Shown here piece after piece: positions 16,695-26,465 of a DNA stretch of 64,000 nucleotides. Origin of the DNA: Pseudomonas sp. BP8 (lineage in GTDB: Bacteria > Pseudomonadota > Gammaproteobacteria > Pseudomonadales > Pseudomonadaceae). Each line of letters begins with the position of its first letter. Position 1 is the stretch's first letter. A program made the translations under genes and the position numbers. Under the pieces are notes generated by a model, which saw nothing but the letters and a program-made list of their open reading frames with translations, was not told where the DNA came from and made no database searches. The stretch lies in NCBI RefSeq assembly GCF_017875955.1, contig NZ_JAGINK010000001.1, positions 749,001 to 813,000 on the forward strand, written 5' to 3'.

Positions 16695-18688
16695 GTGCAC
16701 CGTCAAACCCCTCCAGCCAGATCCGCATGAACCCTCCGGTGTTCTATTTCGCGGCGAGTTTCATCCTCATCTTTGGCGTGGTTGTCATCGCCAATCCGCA
16801 AGCCGCAGGCGACTGGTTACTCGCTGCACAGAACTGGGCGGCCAATACGGTCGGCTGGTACTACATGCTGGCGATGACCCTGTACCTGGTCTTCGTGGTG
16901 GTCACCGCCTTGTCCGGCTACGGCAAGATCAAGCTCGGTGCCGACCACGACGAACCCGAGTTCAGCTACCTGTCCTGGGCCGGCATGCTGTTCGCCGCCG
17001 GCATCAGCATCACGCTGTTCTTCTTCTGCGTCTCTGAACCGTTGACCCACATGCTCCAGCCGCCACAAGGCGAGGGCGGTACGGCCGAGGCCGGGCGGCA
17101 GGCGATGCAGGTACTGTTCCTGCACTGGGGCCTGCACGGCTGGGGCGTGTTCGCCTTTGTCGGCATGGCGCTGGCCTACTTCGCCTACCGTCACAACCTG
17201 CCGCTGGCGCTGCGCTCGGCGCTGTATCCACTGATCGGCAAGCGTATCAATGGCCCGATCGGCTACGCGGTGGATGGCTTCGGCATCATTGCCACGGTGT
17301 TCGGCCTGGGTGCCGACATGGGCTTTGGCGTGCTGCACCTGAATGCTGGCCTCGACTACCTGTTTGGCATCGACCACAGCCAGTGGGTACAGGTCATGCT
17401 GATCACCCTGATGATGGGCGCGGCCGTGGCCGTGGCGGTCGCCGGGGTCGAGAAGGGTGTGCGGGTGATGTCCGACATCAACCTGTTCCTGGCCTGTGCG
17501 CTGCTGCTGTTCGTGTTGTTCGCCGGGCCGACCCAGCACCTGTTCAACACCTTGATCCAGAACCTCGGTGACTACCTCGGGGCCTTGCCACGCAAGAGCT
17601 TCGACGTCTATGCCTATGGCGACAACCGCGACTGGCTGGGCGGCTGGACGGTGTTCTACTGGGCCTGGTGGATTGCCTGGTCGCCGTTCGTTGGGCTGTT
17701 CATCGCGCGTATTTCGCGCGGGCGGACCATCCGCGAGTTTGTCTTCGGCGTGCTGCTGATTCCGTTGGGCTTCACCCTGGCGTGGATGTCGATCTTCGGC
17801 AACAGCGCGCTGGACCAGGTGATCAATCACGGCATGACCGCGCTCGGCCAGTCGGCGCTGGATAACCCGTCGATGAGCCTGTACCTGCTGCTGGAGACCT
17901 ACCCCTGGAGCAAGACGGTGATCGCCGTCACGGTGTTCATCAGCTTTGTGTTCTTCGTCACCTCCGCCGACTCAGGCACCGTGGTGCTCTCGACCTTGTC
18001 GGCCAAGGATGGCGCAGCTGATGAAGACGGGCCGAACTGGCTGCGAATCTTCTGGGGTGCGATGACCGCGCTGATCACCAGTGCGTTGCTCTTCGCCGGC
18101 AGCATCGACTCGTTGAAGTCAGCGGTGGTGCTCACCTCGCTGCCGTTCTCGATGATCCTGCTGTGCATGATGTGGGGCTTGCACAAGGCGTTTTACCTCG
18201 AGTCGCAGCGGCGCATTGCGCAGATGCACTCGCTGGCGCCGTTCGCCCAGACCCGCCGCGGCCGTGGTGGCTGGCGCCAGCGCCTGAGCCAGGCGGTGCA
18301 CTTCCCGTCGCGGGACGAGGTGTACCGGTTCATGGATGACGTGGTGCGCCCGGCGATTGGCGAGGTGCGCGAGGTGTTCGAGCAGAAGGGCCTGGTGCTG
18401 ATTACCCAGGATGACCCGAGCCACGACAACGTCAGCCTGAAGATCGGCCATGGCGAGGAGCAGCCGTTCATCTATCAGGTACAGATGCGCGGCTATTTCA
18501 CGCCGTCGTTTGCCTTGGGTGGGTTGGGCTCGCAAGACCTGAAGAATCGCCGCTATTACCGGGCCGAGGTGCATCTGTCGGAGGGTAGCCAGGACTATGA
18601 CCTGGTCGGCTACAGCAAGGAGCAGATCATCAACGACATCCTCGACCAGTACGAGCGGCACATGCAGTTCCTGCACATGGTCAGGTAG
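16691..18688 (+). CDS. betT: BCCT-family choline/betaine transporter
   Basis: A 665-residue secondary transporter of the betaine-choline-carnitine family with about 12 membrane helices. The family signature region around FYWAWWIAWSPFVGLFIARI is intact. After the last helix comes a hydrophilic tail of about 170 residues, the length typical of BetT proteins whose tail senses osmotic stress. Substrate is probably choline, but other trimethylammonium compounds are possible. The ATG at 16691 has GAGG 10 nt upstream and overlaps the stop of a possible leader peptide. No bet catabolic genes are adjacent. Confidence 0.85.
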   Translation: MSAPSNPSSQIRMNPPVFYFAASFILIFGVVVIANPQAAGDWLLAAQNWAANTVGWYYMLAMTLYLVFVVVTALSGYGKIKLGADHDEPEFSYLSWAGMLFAAGISITLFFFCVSEPLTHMLQPPQGEGGTAEAGRQAMQVLFLHWGLHGWGVFAFVGMALAYFAYRHNLPLALRSALYPLIGKRINGPIGYAVDGFGIIATVFGLGADMGFGVLHLNAGLDYLFGIDHSQWVQVMLITLMMGAAVAVAVAGVEKGVRVMSDINLFLACALLLFVLFAGPTQHLFNTLIQNLGDYLGALPRKSFDVYAYGDNRDWLGGWTVFYWAWWIAWSPFVGLFIARISRGRTIREFVFGVLLIPLGFTLAWMSIFGNSALDQVINHGMTALGQSALDNPSMSLYLLLETYPWSKTVIAVTVFISFVFFVTSADSGTVVLSTLSAKDGAADEDGPNWLRIFWGAMTALITSALLFAGSIDSLKSAVVLTSLPFSMILLCMMWGLHKAFYLESQRRIAQMHSLAPFAQTRRGRGGWRQRLSQAVHFPSRDEVYRFMDDVVRPAIGEVREVFEQKGLVLITQDDPSHDNVSLKIGHGEEQPFIYQVQMRGYFTPSFALGGLGSQDLKNRRYYRAEVHLSEGSQDYDLVGYSKEQIINDILDQYERHMQFLHMVR

Positions 18689-18828
18689 ATCGCCGGAGCG
18701 GCGCGGCCCTGATGGGCTGCGTCGCTGCGAAACCCTGCAACTGACCTCCATCAGTACCCTTTTCTGAACCCTGATCTACGCTAACAGTCGCATCCCTCGA
18801 ACCATTTGCGCGCAAGCAAGGAGCCCGC

Positions 18829-19917
18829 ATGACGTTGAGGCGTCTACTGTCGGTCGTTTGTCTGGGGTTGTTGTTCATGTTGTCGGGGTGCGAGAAGGAA
18901 GTCTCGAGCCCGGAACTGCCTCGTGTCGGCGTACTGCAAGTCGAACCTACTGATTTCGCCGCCAAGGTCACCCTGACCGGCGACGTTCAAGCACGTGTCC
19001 AGACTGACCTGTCATTCCGCGTTGGCGGCAAGATCATCTCGCGCAGCGTCGATGTGGGCGACCACGTCAAGGCCAACCAGGTACTCGCCCGGCTCGACCC
19101 GAAAGACCTGCAGAACAATGTCGATACCGCCAAGGCCGAGGTGTTCGCGGCACAGGCGCGGGTCACCCAGACCAGCGCGGCGTTCGTTCGCCAGCAGAAA
19201 CTGCTGCCCAAGGGGTATACCAGCCAGAGTGAATACGACTCCGCTCAAGCCGCCTTGCGCGGTAACCAGAGCGCGCTCAAGGCAGCCCAGGCACAACTGG
19301 CCAATGCCAAGGAACAACTCGGCTACACCGCGTTGGTGTCCGAGGCCGACGGAGTGATCACTGCGCGCCAGGCCGAAGTTGGCCAGGTGGTGCAGGCGAC
19401 CATGCCAATCTTCAGTCTGGCTGTCGATGGCGACCGCGATGCGGTGTTCAACGTCTATGAATCCTTGCTGATCGCGCCGCCGAGCGATGAGGGAGTAATT
19501 GTCAGCCTGCTCGACGATCCAAAGGTCCAGGCCGAAGGCAAGGTCCGGGAAATCACCCCGACGGTTTCCGCCGAAAGCGGCACGGTGCAGGTCAAGGTAG
19601 CCTTGCGCAATGTGCCGGCCGGCATGCAACTGGGCTCGCCGGTCACCGCCACCGGCCGCACCCAGGGCAGGCCGAGCATCGAGCTGCCCTGGTCGGCCCT
19701 GACCAAGGCGCTCAAGGAGCCCGCCGTGTGGATTGTGGGCGAGGGCGACAAGGTTGAGTTGCGCAAGGTTCAGGTAGGCCGCTACCTGACCGGCAAGATC
19801 GTCATCGCTGATGGCGTCAAGGGTGGCGAGACTGTGGTGATCAGTGGTGCCCAGCTGCTGCACCCAGGCATGCAGGTAGAGAAGGTCGATGCCAAGGACG
19901 GAGGGGCCGCGCCATGA
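18829..19917 (+). CDS. RND efflux membrane-fusion lipoprotein (TriA-like)
   Basis: Periplasmic adaptor of a tripartite RND pump. The 362-residue protein begins with a lipoprotein signal ending LSGC (Cys21). Then follow the beta-barrel/lipoyl halves (SFRVGGKIISRSVDVGDHV and DGVITARQAEVGQVV) and a central coiled-coil hairpin of about 60 residues. It overlaps the next gene by four bases (ATGA). Two different adaptors followed by one RND permease is the layout of TriABC of P. aeruginosa, where both adaptors are needed. No outer-membrane channel gene is present, so a channel from elsewhere must be used. Substrate is unknown. Confidence 0.88.
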   Translation: MTLRRLLSVVCLGLLFMLSGCEKEVSSPELPRVGVLQVEPTDFAAKVTLTGDVQARVQTDLSFRVGGKIISRSVDVGDHVKANQVLARLDPKDLQNNVDTAKAEVFAAQARVTQTSAAFVRQQKLLPKGYTSQSEYDSAQAALRGNQSALKAAQAQLANAKEQLGYTALVSEADGVITARQAEVGQVVQATMPIFSLAVDGDRDAVFNVYESLLIAPPSDEGVIVSLLDDPKVQAEGKVREITPTVSAESGTVQVKVALRNVPAGMQLGSPVTATGRTQGRPSIELPWSALTKALKEPAVWIVGEGDKVELRKVQVGRYLTGKIVIADGVKGGETVVISGAQLLHPGMQVEKVDAKDGGAAP

Positions 19918-20981
19918 ACCGCCTGTTGCTGATGTGCGCCTCCTGTCTGCTGCTGGCCGCCTGCGGCAGTGACGAAGAGAAACCCGAACCCATTCGCCCG
20001 GTGCTGTCGACGGTGGTGCAACCCCAGGTGCAGGCGCAACTGGGCCGCTTTGCCGGGAGCATCCAGGCACGCTACGAAAGCACCCTGGGCTTTCGCGTCT
20101 CAGGCCGCATTGCCCGGCGCTGGCTGGACGTGGGCGCCCGGGTCAACCCGGGCGATACCCTGGCAACCCTCGACCCTACCGACCAGCAAAACCAGCTGCG
20201 GGCTGCCGAGGGCGATCTGGCCCGGGTCCAGGCACAGTGGATCAACGCCCAGGCCAATGCCCGCCGCCAGCAGCAGCTGTACGACCGCGGCGTCGGCGCC
20301 CAGGCGCAACTGGACATCGCCCAGACTGACCTGAAAACCACCGGTGCGTCGCTGGAGCAGGCGCGCGCAGCGGTCAGCCAGGCTCGCGACCAACTCGACT
20401 ACAGCACGCTGCGCAGTGACCACGCGGCGATTGTCACCGCCTGGCGCGCCGAGGCCGGGCAAACCGTCAGTGCCGGCCAGGAGGTAGTCACCCTGGCGCG
20501 GCCTGACGTCAAGGAAGCGGTGATCGACCTGCCGCTGCTGCTCGCCGAGCAACTGAGCAAGGGCCTGACCTTCACCGTCGCCTCGCAGCTCGACCCGAGC
20601 ATCAATACCACCGCCACCTTGCGCGAACTGGAACCCCAGGCCGATGCCACCACCCGCACCCGTCGCGCCCGGCTGAGCCTGGCCCACACGCCTGACGCGT
20701 TCCATCTGGGCACCGCCATCAGCGTCACCCTGACGTCGATGGTGACCCCGCGCAGCGAGCTACCGCGCACCGCCCTGCTCGAACGCGACGGCAAGACCCA
20801 GGTGTGGGTCGTCGACCCGCAGCAAAAAACGGTCAGCGCCCGTGACGTCAGCCTGATCGAACGTACCGACAACAGCATTATCCTGGCGTCTGGCGTACAG
20901 CCCGGCGAGCGTGTGGTCACCGCTGGGGTCAACAGCCTCAAGCCCGGCCAGCAGGTCACTTTCGACGAGGAAGGACGATGA
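19914..20981 (+). CDS. RND efflux membrane-fusion lipoprotein (TriB-like)
   Basis: Second adaptor of the pump, 355 residues. Lipoprotein signal ends LLAAC (Cys17). Lipoyl half-motifs are GFRVSGRIARRWLDVGARV and AAIVTAWRAEAGQTVSAGQ, with a coiled coil between them. It is clearly diverged from the preceding adaptor rather than a recent duplicate. It overlaps both neighbours by four bases (ATGA), so all three pump genes are translationally coupled. No adjacent regulator is seen, so control of the operon is unclear. Confidence 0.88.
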   Translation: MNRLLLMCASCLLLAACGSDEEKPEPIRPVLSTVVQPQVQAQLGRFAGSIQARYESTLGFRVSGRIARRWLDVGARVNPGDTLATLDPTDQQNQLRAAEGDLARVQAQWINAQANARRQQQLYDRGVGAQAQLDIAQTDLKTTGASLEQARAAVSQARDQLDYSTLRSDHAAIVTAWRAEAGQTVSAGQEVVTLARPDVKEAVIDLPLLLAEQLSKGLTFTVASQLDPSINTTATLRELEPQADATTRTRRARLSLAHTPDAFHLGTAISVTLTSMVTPRSELPRTALLERDGKTQVWVVDPQQKTVSARDVSLIERTDNSIILASGVQPGERVVTAGVNSLKPGQQVTFDEEGR

Positions 20982-23900
20982 AAGGAAGCTTCAACCTGTC
21001 CGAATGGGCGCTCAAGCACCAATCCTTCGTCTGGTACCTGATGTTCGTCGGCCTGCTGATGGGCGTGTTCTCGTACTTCAACCTGGGCCGTGAAGAAGAC
21101 CCGTCGTTCACCATCAAGACCATGGTGATCCAGACCCGCTGGCCCGGCGCGACCCAGGACGAGACGCTCTATCAGGTCACCGACCGCATCGAGAAGAAGC
21201 TCGAGGAACTCGACTCGCTCGACTACGTGAAAAGCTACACCCGCCCGGGTGAGTCGACGGTCTATGTGTACTTGCGCGATACCACCAAGGCCGGTGACAT
21301 TCCGGACATCTGGTACCAGGTGCGCAAGAAGATCCAGGACATTCGCGGCCAGTTCCCGCAGGGCATCCAGGGCCCGGCCTTCAACGATGAATTCGGCGAC
21401 GTGTTCGGCTCGATCTACGCCTTTACCGCCGACGGCCTGAGCCTGCGACAGTTGCGTGACTATGTCGAACAGGCCCGCGCCGAGGTCCGCGAAGTACCCA
21501 ATATCGGTAAGATCGAGCTGGTTGGCACCCAGAACGAAGTGCTCTACCTGAATTTCTCGACCCGCAAGCTGGCCGCCCTGGGCATCGATCAGCGCCAGGT
21601 CATGCAGGCCCTGCAAGCGCAGAACACGGTGACCCCGGCCGGCGTGATCGAGGCCGGCCCGGAGCGTATTTCGGTGCGTACCACCGGCCAGTTCGCCTCC
21701 GAGAAAGACCTCGAAACGGTCAACCTGCGGATCAACGACCGCTTCTTCCGCCTGGCCGACATCGCCGATATCGAGCGCGGCTACAGCGACCCCCCGGCGC
21801 CGATGTTCCGCTACAACGGCCAGACCGCGATCGGCCTGGCTATCGGCATGAAAGCCGGCGGCAACATCCAGGTGTTTGGCGAGGCGCTCAAGCAGAAGAT
21901 GGACAGCATCGTCAGCGAGCTGCCGGTAGGCGTTGGCGTACACACCGTGTCGGACCAGTCGGTGGTGGTCGAGGAGGCCGTCGGCGGCTTTACCAGCGCC
22001 CTGTTCGAGGCGGTGGTGATCGTGCTGGTGGTTAGCTTCATCAGCCTCGGCGTGCGCGCCGGGCTGGTGGTGGCCTGCTCGATTCCGCTGGTGCTGGCCA
22101 TGGTCTTCGTGTTCATGGAATACAGCGGCATCACCATGCAGCGGATCTCGCTCGGCGCTCTGATCATCGCCCTCGGGCTGCTGGTGGATGACGCCATGAT
22201 TACCGTGGAGGTGATGGTCACACGCCTGGAAATGGGCGAGAGCAAGGAGCAGGCGGCGACCTTCGCCTACACCTCGACCGCATTCCCGATGCTCACCGGC
22301 ACCCTGGTGACCGTCGCCGGCTTCGTGCCGATCGGCCTCAATGCCAGTTCTGCCGGCGAGTACACCTACACCCTGTTTGCGGTCATCGCTGTGGCGTTGA
22401 TCGTGTCGTGGGTGGTCGCCGTGTTCTTTGCGCCGGTATTGGGCGTGCATATCCTCAAGAGTGACAAGCTCAAGGCCCACGATGCCGAGCCTGGTCGGGT
22501 CGGCAGAAGCTTCGAGCACGGCCTGCTGTGGTGCATGCGCCACCGTTGGTTGACCATCATTGGCACCGTGTTGCTGTTTGCCCTGGCGCTGTTCAGCATG
22601 CGTTTCGTGCAGAACCAGTTCTTTCCGTCGTCCGACCGGCCGGAAATCCTCGTCGACCTCAACCTGCCACAAAATGCCTCGATCGAAGAAACCCGCAAGG
22701 CGGTCGATCGCCTCGAAGCGAAGATCAAGGACGACCCGGACCTGGTGCGCTGGAGTACCTACATCGGCCAGGGGGCGATTCGCTTCTACCTGCCGCTCGA
22801 CCAGCAGCTGCAGAACCCGTACTACGCCCAGTTGGTGATCGTCAGCAAGGGCTTTGACGAGCGCGCAGGCTTGATGCAACGCCTGCAGAAGATCCTGCGA
22901 GAAGACTTCGTCGGCATCGGCAGCAACGTCCAGTCGCTGGAGATGGGCCCGCCGGTTGGGCGGCCGATCCAGTACCGGGTCAGTGGCAAGGACATCGATC
23001 AGGTGCGCAAGCACGCCATCGACCTGGCCACACTGCTCGACAACAACCCGCATATTGGCGAGATGATCTACGACTGGAACGAGCCGGGTAAGGTCTTGCG
23101 GGTCGAAATCGCCCAGGACAAGGCGCGGCAGTTGGGGCTGTCGTCTGAAGACGTGGCCAATGTGATGAACAGCATCGTCAGTGGCGTCCCGGTTACGCAG
23201 GTCAATGACAGCATCTACCTGATCGACGTGATCGCCCGCGCCGAGGACAGCGAGCGAGGCTCACCCGACACCCTGCAAAATTTGCAGATTCTCACCCCCA
23301 ACGGCACCTCGATCCCGCTGCTGGCGTTTGCCACGGTGCGCTACGAGCTGGAGCAGCCGCTGGTCTGGCGCCGCGACCGTAAACCGACCATCACCCTCAA
23401 GGCCTCGGTCAACGGCGAGATCCAACCGACCGACCTGGTGGCCCAGCTCAAGCCCGACATCGATGCCTTTGCCAGCAAGCTGCCGCCCGGTTATGCCGTG
23501 GCTACCGGCGGTACGGTCGAGGAGAGCGGCAAGGCGCAGGGGCCGATTGCCAAGGTCATCCCGCTGATGTTGTTCCTGATGGCGACCTTCCTGATGATCC
23601 AGCTGCACAGCGTGCAGAAGCTGTTCCTGGTGGTCAGCGTGGCGCCCCTGGGGTTGATTGGCGTGGTCGTCGCGCTGGTGCCGACGGGCACGCCGATGGG
23701 CTTTGTGGCGATTCTCGGGATTCTCGCCCTGGCCGGGATCATCATCCGCAACTCGGTGATCCTCGTGACCCAGATCGACGAGTTCGAGGCCCAGGGCTAC
23801 ACGCCGTGGGACGCGGTGCTGGAAGCGACCAACCATCGCCGCCGGCCGATCCTGCTGACCGCGGCGGCGGCCAGCCTGGGCATGATCCCGATCGCCCGGG

Positions 23901-24034
23901 AAGTGTTCTGGGGGCCGATGGCCTACGCGATGATCGGCGGCATCATCAGTGCAACGCTGCTGACGTTGTTGTTCCTGCCGGCGCTGTATGTGGCCTGGTA
24001 CAAGATCCGTGAGCCGCAGAAACAACCGGACTGA
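20978..24034 (+). CDS. RND efflux pump inner-membrane permease (TriC-like)
   Basis: A proton-driven exporter of the AcrB/HAE superfamily, 1018 residues with 12 expected membrane helices and two large periplasmic loops. The TM4 proton-relay pair is visible in GLLVDDAMITVEVM. The N-terminus (FNLSEWALKHQSFVWYLM) and LGREEDPSF belong to the TriC-like branch rather than MexB. Together with the two adaptors it forms a drug, triclosan-like or metabolite pump; the actual substrate cannot be read from sequence. A REP pair follows the stop. Confidence 0.9.
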   Translation: MKGSFNLSEWALKHQSFVWYLMFVGLLMGVFSYFNLGREEDPSFTIKTMVIQTRWPGATQDETLYQVTDRIEKKLEELDSLDYVKSYTRPGESTVYVYLRDTTKAGDIPDIWYQVRKKIQDIRGQFPQGIQGPAFNDEFGDVFGSIYAFTADGLSLRQLRDYVEQARAEVREVPNIGKIELVGTQNEVLYLNFSTRKLAALGIDQRQVMQALQAQNTVTPAGVIEAGPERISVRTTGQFASEKDLETVNLRINDRFFRLADIADIERGYSDPPAPMFRYNGQTAIGLAIGMKAGGNIQVFGEALKQKMDSIVSELPVGVGVHTVSDQSVVVEEAVGGFTSALFEAVVIVLVVSFISLGVRAGLVVACSIPLVLAMVFVFMEYSGITMQRISLGALIIALGLLVDDAMITVEVMVTRLEMGESKEQAATFAYTSTAFPMLTGTLVTVAGFVPIGLNASSAGEYTYTLFAVIAVALIVSWVVAVFFAPVLGVHILKSDKLKAHDAEPGRVGRSFEHGLLWCMRHRWLTIIGTVLLFALALFSMRFVQNQFFPSSDRPEILVDLNLPQNASIEETRKAVDRLEAKIKDDPDLVRWSTYIGQGAIRFYLPLDQQLQNPYYAQLVIVSKGFDERAGLMQRLQKILREDFVGIGSNVQSLEMGPPVGRPIQYRVSGKDIDQVRKHAIDLATLLDNNPHIGEMIYDWNEPGKVLRVEIAQDKARQLGLSSEDVANVMNSIVSGVPVTQVNDSIYLIDVIARAEDSERGSPDTLQNLQILTPNGTSIPLLAFATVRYELEQPLVWRRDRKPTITLKASVNGEIQPTDLVAQLKPDIDAFASKLPPGYAVATGGTVEESGKAQGPIAKVIPLMLFLMATFLMIQLHSVQKLFLVVSVAPLGLIGVVVALVPTGTPMGFVAILGILALAGIIIRNSVILVTQIDEFEAQGYTPWDAVLEATNHRRRPILLTAAAASLGMIPIAREVFWGPMAYAMIGGIISATLLTLLFLPALYVAWYKIREPQKQPD

Positions 24035-24060
24035 CACCCGGCCCGTTCATCCTCATGCAT

Positions 24061-24156
24061 GGCACCGGCTTTGCCGGTGTTCGCGGGGCAAGCCCGCTCC
24101 TACAGGATTTGCAGCACTCCACAACCCTGTAGGAGCGGGCTTGCCCCGGAGAGGCC
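24061..24156. repeat. REP pair (class I)
   Basis: Convergent copies (CGGGGCAAGCCCGCTCCTAC and GTAGGAGCGGGCTTGCCCCG) downstream of the RND operon. A small GGCACCGGC-TTT-GCCGGTG hairpin precedes the left copy. Confidence 0.88.
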
Positions 24157-24179
24157 ATCCGCGTCAATAAATAAACTTT

Positions 24180-24216
24180 GGTTATATAAACATTCTTAAA
24201 CAGTATTTTTAAGAAT
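24180..24216 (+). promoter_or_regulatory. AT-rich inverted repeat upstream of oscA
   Basis: ATTCTTAAA (24192-24200) and TTTAAGAAT (24208-24216) form a perfect 9-bp dyad with a 7-bp spacer in an AT-rich island about 90 bp before oscA. It is the likely control site of the sulfate-uptake operon; the regulator is not shown by sequence. Confidence 0.5.
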
Positions 24217-24302
24217 ATCCGCGCCTCACTACTATGAGCCTCAAGCCAGGCGCAAACCCCCTTCAAACCCCTGCCCGGCACTTCACTCACAGGAGAACGA
24301 GC

Positions 24303-24485
24303 ATGAGTGCATCTCTGCGTAGCATCGACGGTCAGGACGAAGCCACCATTCTGCGTGAGATCCAGAGCGCCCTGCGCGATCTGCGATTCGGTGCGGTGGA
24401 GATTACCGTGCACAACGCTCAGGTCGTACAGATCGAGCGCAAGGAGAAGTTCCGCCTGCAACAGCCCGGCAACAAGGCCGGCTGA
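24303..24485 (+). CDS. oscA: Sulfur-starvation small protein OscA
   Basis: A 60-residue soluble protein ([10 protein letters not shown]...) of the DUF2292 family. The segment [21 protein letters not shown] is the family core. In pseudomonads OscA is reported to be needed for organosulfur use under oxidative or chromate stress and is induced by sulfur starvation. The start at 24303 follows AGGAGA with good spacing; an in-frame ATG at 24234 lacks a ribosome site. Sbp starts 47 bp downstream on the same strand, so oscA probably leads the oscA-sbp-cysTWA operon. Confidence 0.85.
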   Translation: MSASLRSIDGQDEATILREIQSALRDLRFGAVEITVHNAQVVQIERKEKFRLQQPGNKAG

Positions 24486-24532
24486 TACCGCCTCACCTAC
24501 TAATTAGAAAAATGCCAATCGGGAGCTTCACC

Positions 24533-25540
24533 ATGTCCATCCGCCGTTATGCGCTTGCCGCTCTGGCCAGTGCCGTTTTTGCCGGTTCCGCCATCGCCAA
24601 GGACTACGAACTGCTGAACGTGTCCTATGACCCGACCCGTGAGCTGTACCAACAGTACAACGCCGAGTTCATCAAGCACTGGCAGCAAGCTCACCCGGAC
24701 GACAAGGTGAAGATCCAGCAATCCCACGGTGGCTCGGGCAAACAGGGCCGGGCAGTGATCGACGGCCTGCGCGCCGACGTGGTGACCCTGGCCCTGGCCG
24801 GCGACATCGACGAAATCGCCAAGCTCGGCAAGACCCTGCCGGACAACTGGCAGACCCGCCTGCCGGACGCCAGCACCCCGTACACTTCGACCATCGTCTT
24901 CCTGGTGCGCAAGGGCAACCCCAAAGGCATCAAGGACTGGGGCGACCTGGTCAAGAACGACGTTTCGGTGATCACGCCGAACCCGAAAACCTCCGGTGGT
25001 GCGCGCTGGAACTTCCTCGCCGCCTGGGCCTATGGGCTGAAATCCGGGGGTAGCGAAGACAAGGCCAAGGCCTACGTGCAAGAGCTGTTCAAGCATGTAC
25101 CGGTGCTCGATACCGGCGCCCGTGGCTCGACCATCACCTTCGTCAACAACGGCCAGGGCGATGTGCTGCTGGCGTGGGAGAACGAAGCGTTCCTGGCGCT
25201 CAAGGAAGACGGCGGCGGCGACAAGTTCGAAATCGTCGTGCCTTCGCTGTCGATTCTCGCCGAGCCGCCGGTGGCCGTGGTCGACAAGAACGCCCAGAAA
25301 AAAGGCAACGAGCAGATCGCCGAGGAGTACCTCAAGCACCTGTACAGCCCGGCTGGGCAGAAGATCGCCGCAGAAAACTTCTACCGTCCACGTGACGAGA
25401 AAGTCGCTGCCGAGTTCGGCAAGCAATTCCCGAAACTTGAACTGGTGACCATCGACAAGGACTTCGGCGGCTGGAAGACTGCACAGCCCAAGTTCTTCAA
25501 TGATGGCGGCGTGTTCGACCAGATCTACCAGGCTCAGTAA
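24533..25540 (+). CDS. sbp: Sulfate/thiosulfate-binding periplasmic protein
   Basis: A 335-residue substrate-binding protein of the CysTWA importer. The signal peptide covers about 1-22 ([11 protein letters not shown]). Family blocks are [34 protein letters not shown] and [19 protein letters not shown]. The start at 24533 (MSIRRY) follows GGGAG; the ATG at 24512 adds seven unlikely residues. A strong hairpin follows the gene before cysT, which may let sbp be expressed above the membrane components. Confidence 0.93.
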   Translation: MSIRRYALAALASAVFAGSAIAKDYELLNVSYDPTRELYQQYNAEFIKHWQQAHPDDKVKIQQSHGGSGKQGRAVIDGLRADVVTLALAGDIDEIAKLGKTLPDNWQTRLPDASTPYTSTIVFLVRKGNPKGIKDWGDLVKNDVSVITPNPKTSGGARWNFLAAWAYGLKSGGSEDKAKAYVQELFKHVPVLDTGARGSTITFVNNGQGDVLLAWENEAFLALKEDGGGDKFEIVVPSLSILAEPPVAVVDKNAQKKGNEQIAEEYLKHLYSPAGQKIAAENFYRPRDEKVAAEFGKQFPKLELVTIDKDFGGWKTAQPKFFNDGGVFDQIYQAQ

Positions 25541-25587
25541 TCGCTACTGTGTCTCACGGGAGTAACACCCTTCAGTAGCCTGCACGG

Positions 25588-25610
25588 GCCCGGGATTGAT
25601 CCCGGGCTTC
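25588..25610 (+). terminator. Intercistronic hairpin between sbp and cysT
   Basis: Perfect 8-bp stem GCCCGGGA/TCCCGGGC (25588-25595/25600-25607), loop TTGA, followed by a weak TTCTT. The downstream genes are in the same pathway and direction, so partial termination or mRNA 3'-end protection is more likely than a full stop. Confidence 0.6.
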
Positions 25611-25632
25611 TTGCGTTCAACCAGGGACCTTT

Positions 25633-26451
25633 ATGTCACGTCGTATTTCCCCCGTCATACCCGGCTTCGGGCTGACGCTGGGCTACACCTTGGTGTACCT
25701 CAGCCTGATCGTGCTGATACCGCTGGCGGCAATGTTCATTCATGCCTCGCAGCTGACCTGGGAGCAGTTCTGGAACATCATCAGTGCACCGCGGGTCATC
25801 GCTGCGCTGAAACTGAGTTTCGGCACCGCCCTGTTCGCCGCCATCATCAATGGCGTGATCGGCACCCTGCTGGCCTGGGTGCTGGTGCGCTATACCTTCC
25901 CCGGCCGCAAGATCATCGATGCGATGATCGACCTGCCGTTCGCCCTGCCGACGGCCGTGGCCGGTATCGCCCTGACGGCCCTGTACGCGCCGGCGGGCTG
26001 GGTTGGCCAGTTTGCTACCGACCTGGGCTTCAAGATCGCCTACACGCCACTGGGTATCACCTTGGCACTGACCTTTGTCACCCTGCCGTTCGTGGTGCGC
26101 ACGGTGCAGCCGGTGCTCGCCGACATTCCCCGTGAGGTCGAAGAGGCTGCCGCCTGCCTGGGTGCCAAACCGTTGCAGGTGTTCCGCCACATCCTCGCGC
26201 CGGCGTTGCTGCCAGCCTGGTTGACCGGGTTTGCCCTGGCCTTCGCCCGTGGCGTCGGCGAGTACGGCTCGGTGATCTTCATTGCCGGCAACATGCCGAT
26301 GAAGACCGAAATCCTGCCGCTGCTGATCATGGTCAAGCTCGACCAGTACGACTACACCGGCGCCACTGCCATCGGCGTCTTGATGCTGGTGGTTTCCTTC
26401 ATCCTGCTGCTGCTGATCAACTTGCTGCAGCGGCGCATCGAAAAACCTTGA
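25633..26451 (+). CDS. cysT: Sulfate ABC transporter permease CysT
   Basis: A 272-residue inner-membrane permease with about six helices. The coupling loop EVEEAAACLGAKPLQVFRHI fits the EAA motif, and the ARGVGEYGSVIFIAGNMP block is typical of CysT. It forms the heterodimeric channel with CysW for sulfate and thiosulfate. The start at 25633 follows CAGGGA. CysW begins 14 bp after its stop. Expression is expected to follow sulfur limitation together with sbp. Confidence 0.93.
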   Translation: MSRRISPVIPGFGLTLGYTLVYLSLIVLIPLAAMFIHASQLTWEQFWNIISAPRVIAALKLSFGTALFAAIINGVIGTLLAWVLVRYTFPGRKIIDAMIDLPFALPTAVAGIALTALYAPAGWVGQFATDLGFKIAYTPLGITLALTFVTLPFVVRTVQPVLADIPREVEEAAACLGAKPLQVFRHILAPALLPAWLTGFALAFARGVGEYGSVIFIAGNMPMKTEILPLLIMVKLDQYDYTGATAIGVLMLVVSFILLLLINLLQRRIEKP

Positions 26452-26465
26452 AGGAGGCCTAGTTC

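Noticed and set aside
20399..23053. 884-residue open frame antisense to the RND permease
   Set aside because: It is a shadow of a GC-rich gene: composition is biased to His, Gln, Ala, Val and Arg, and the opposite strand encodes a clear RND permease and adaptor.
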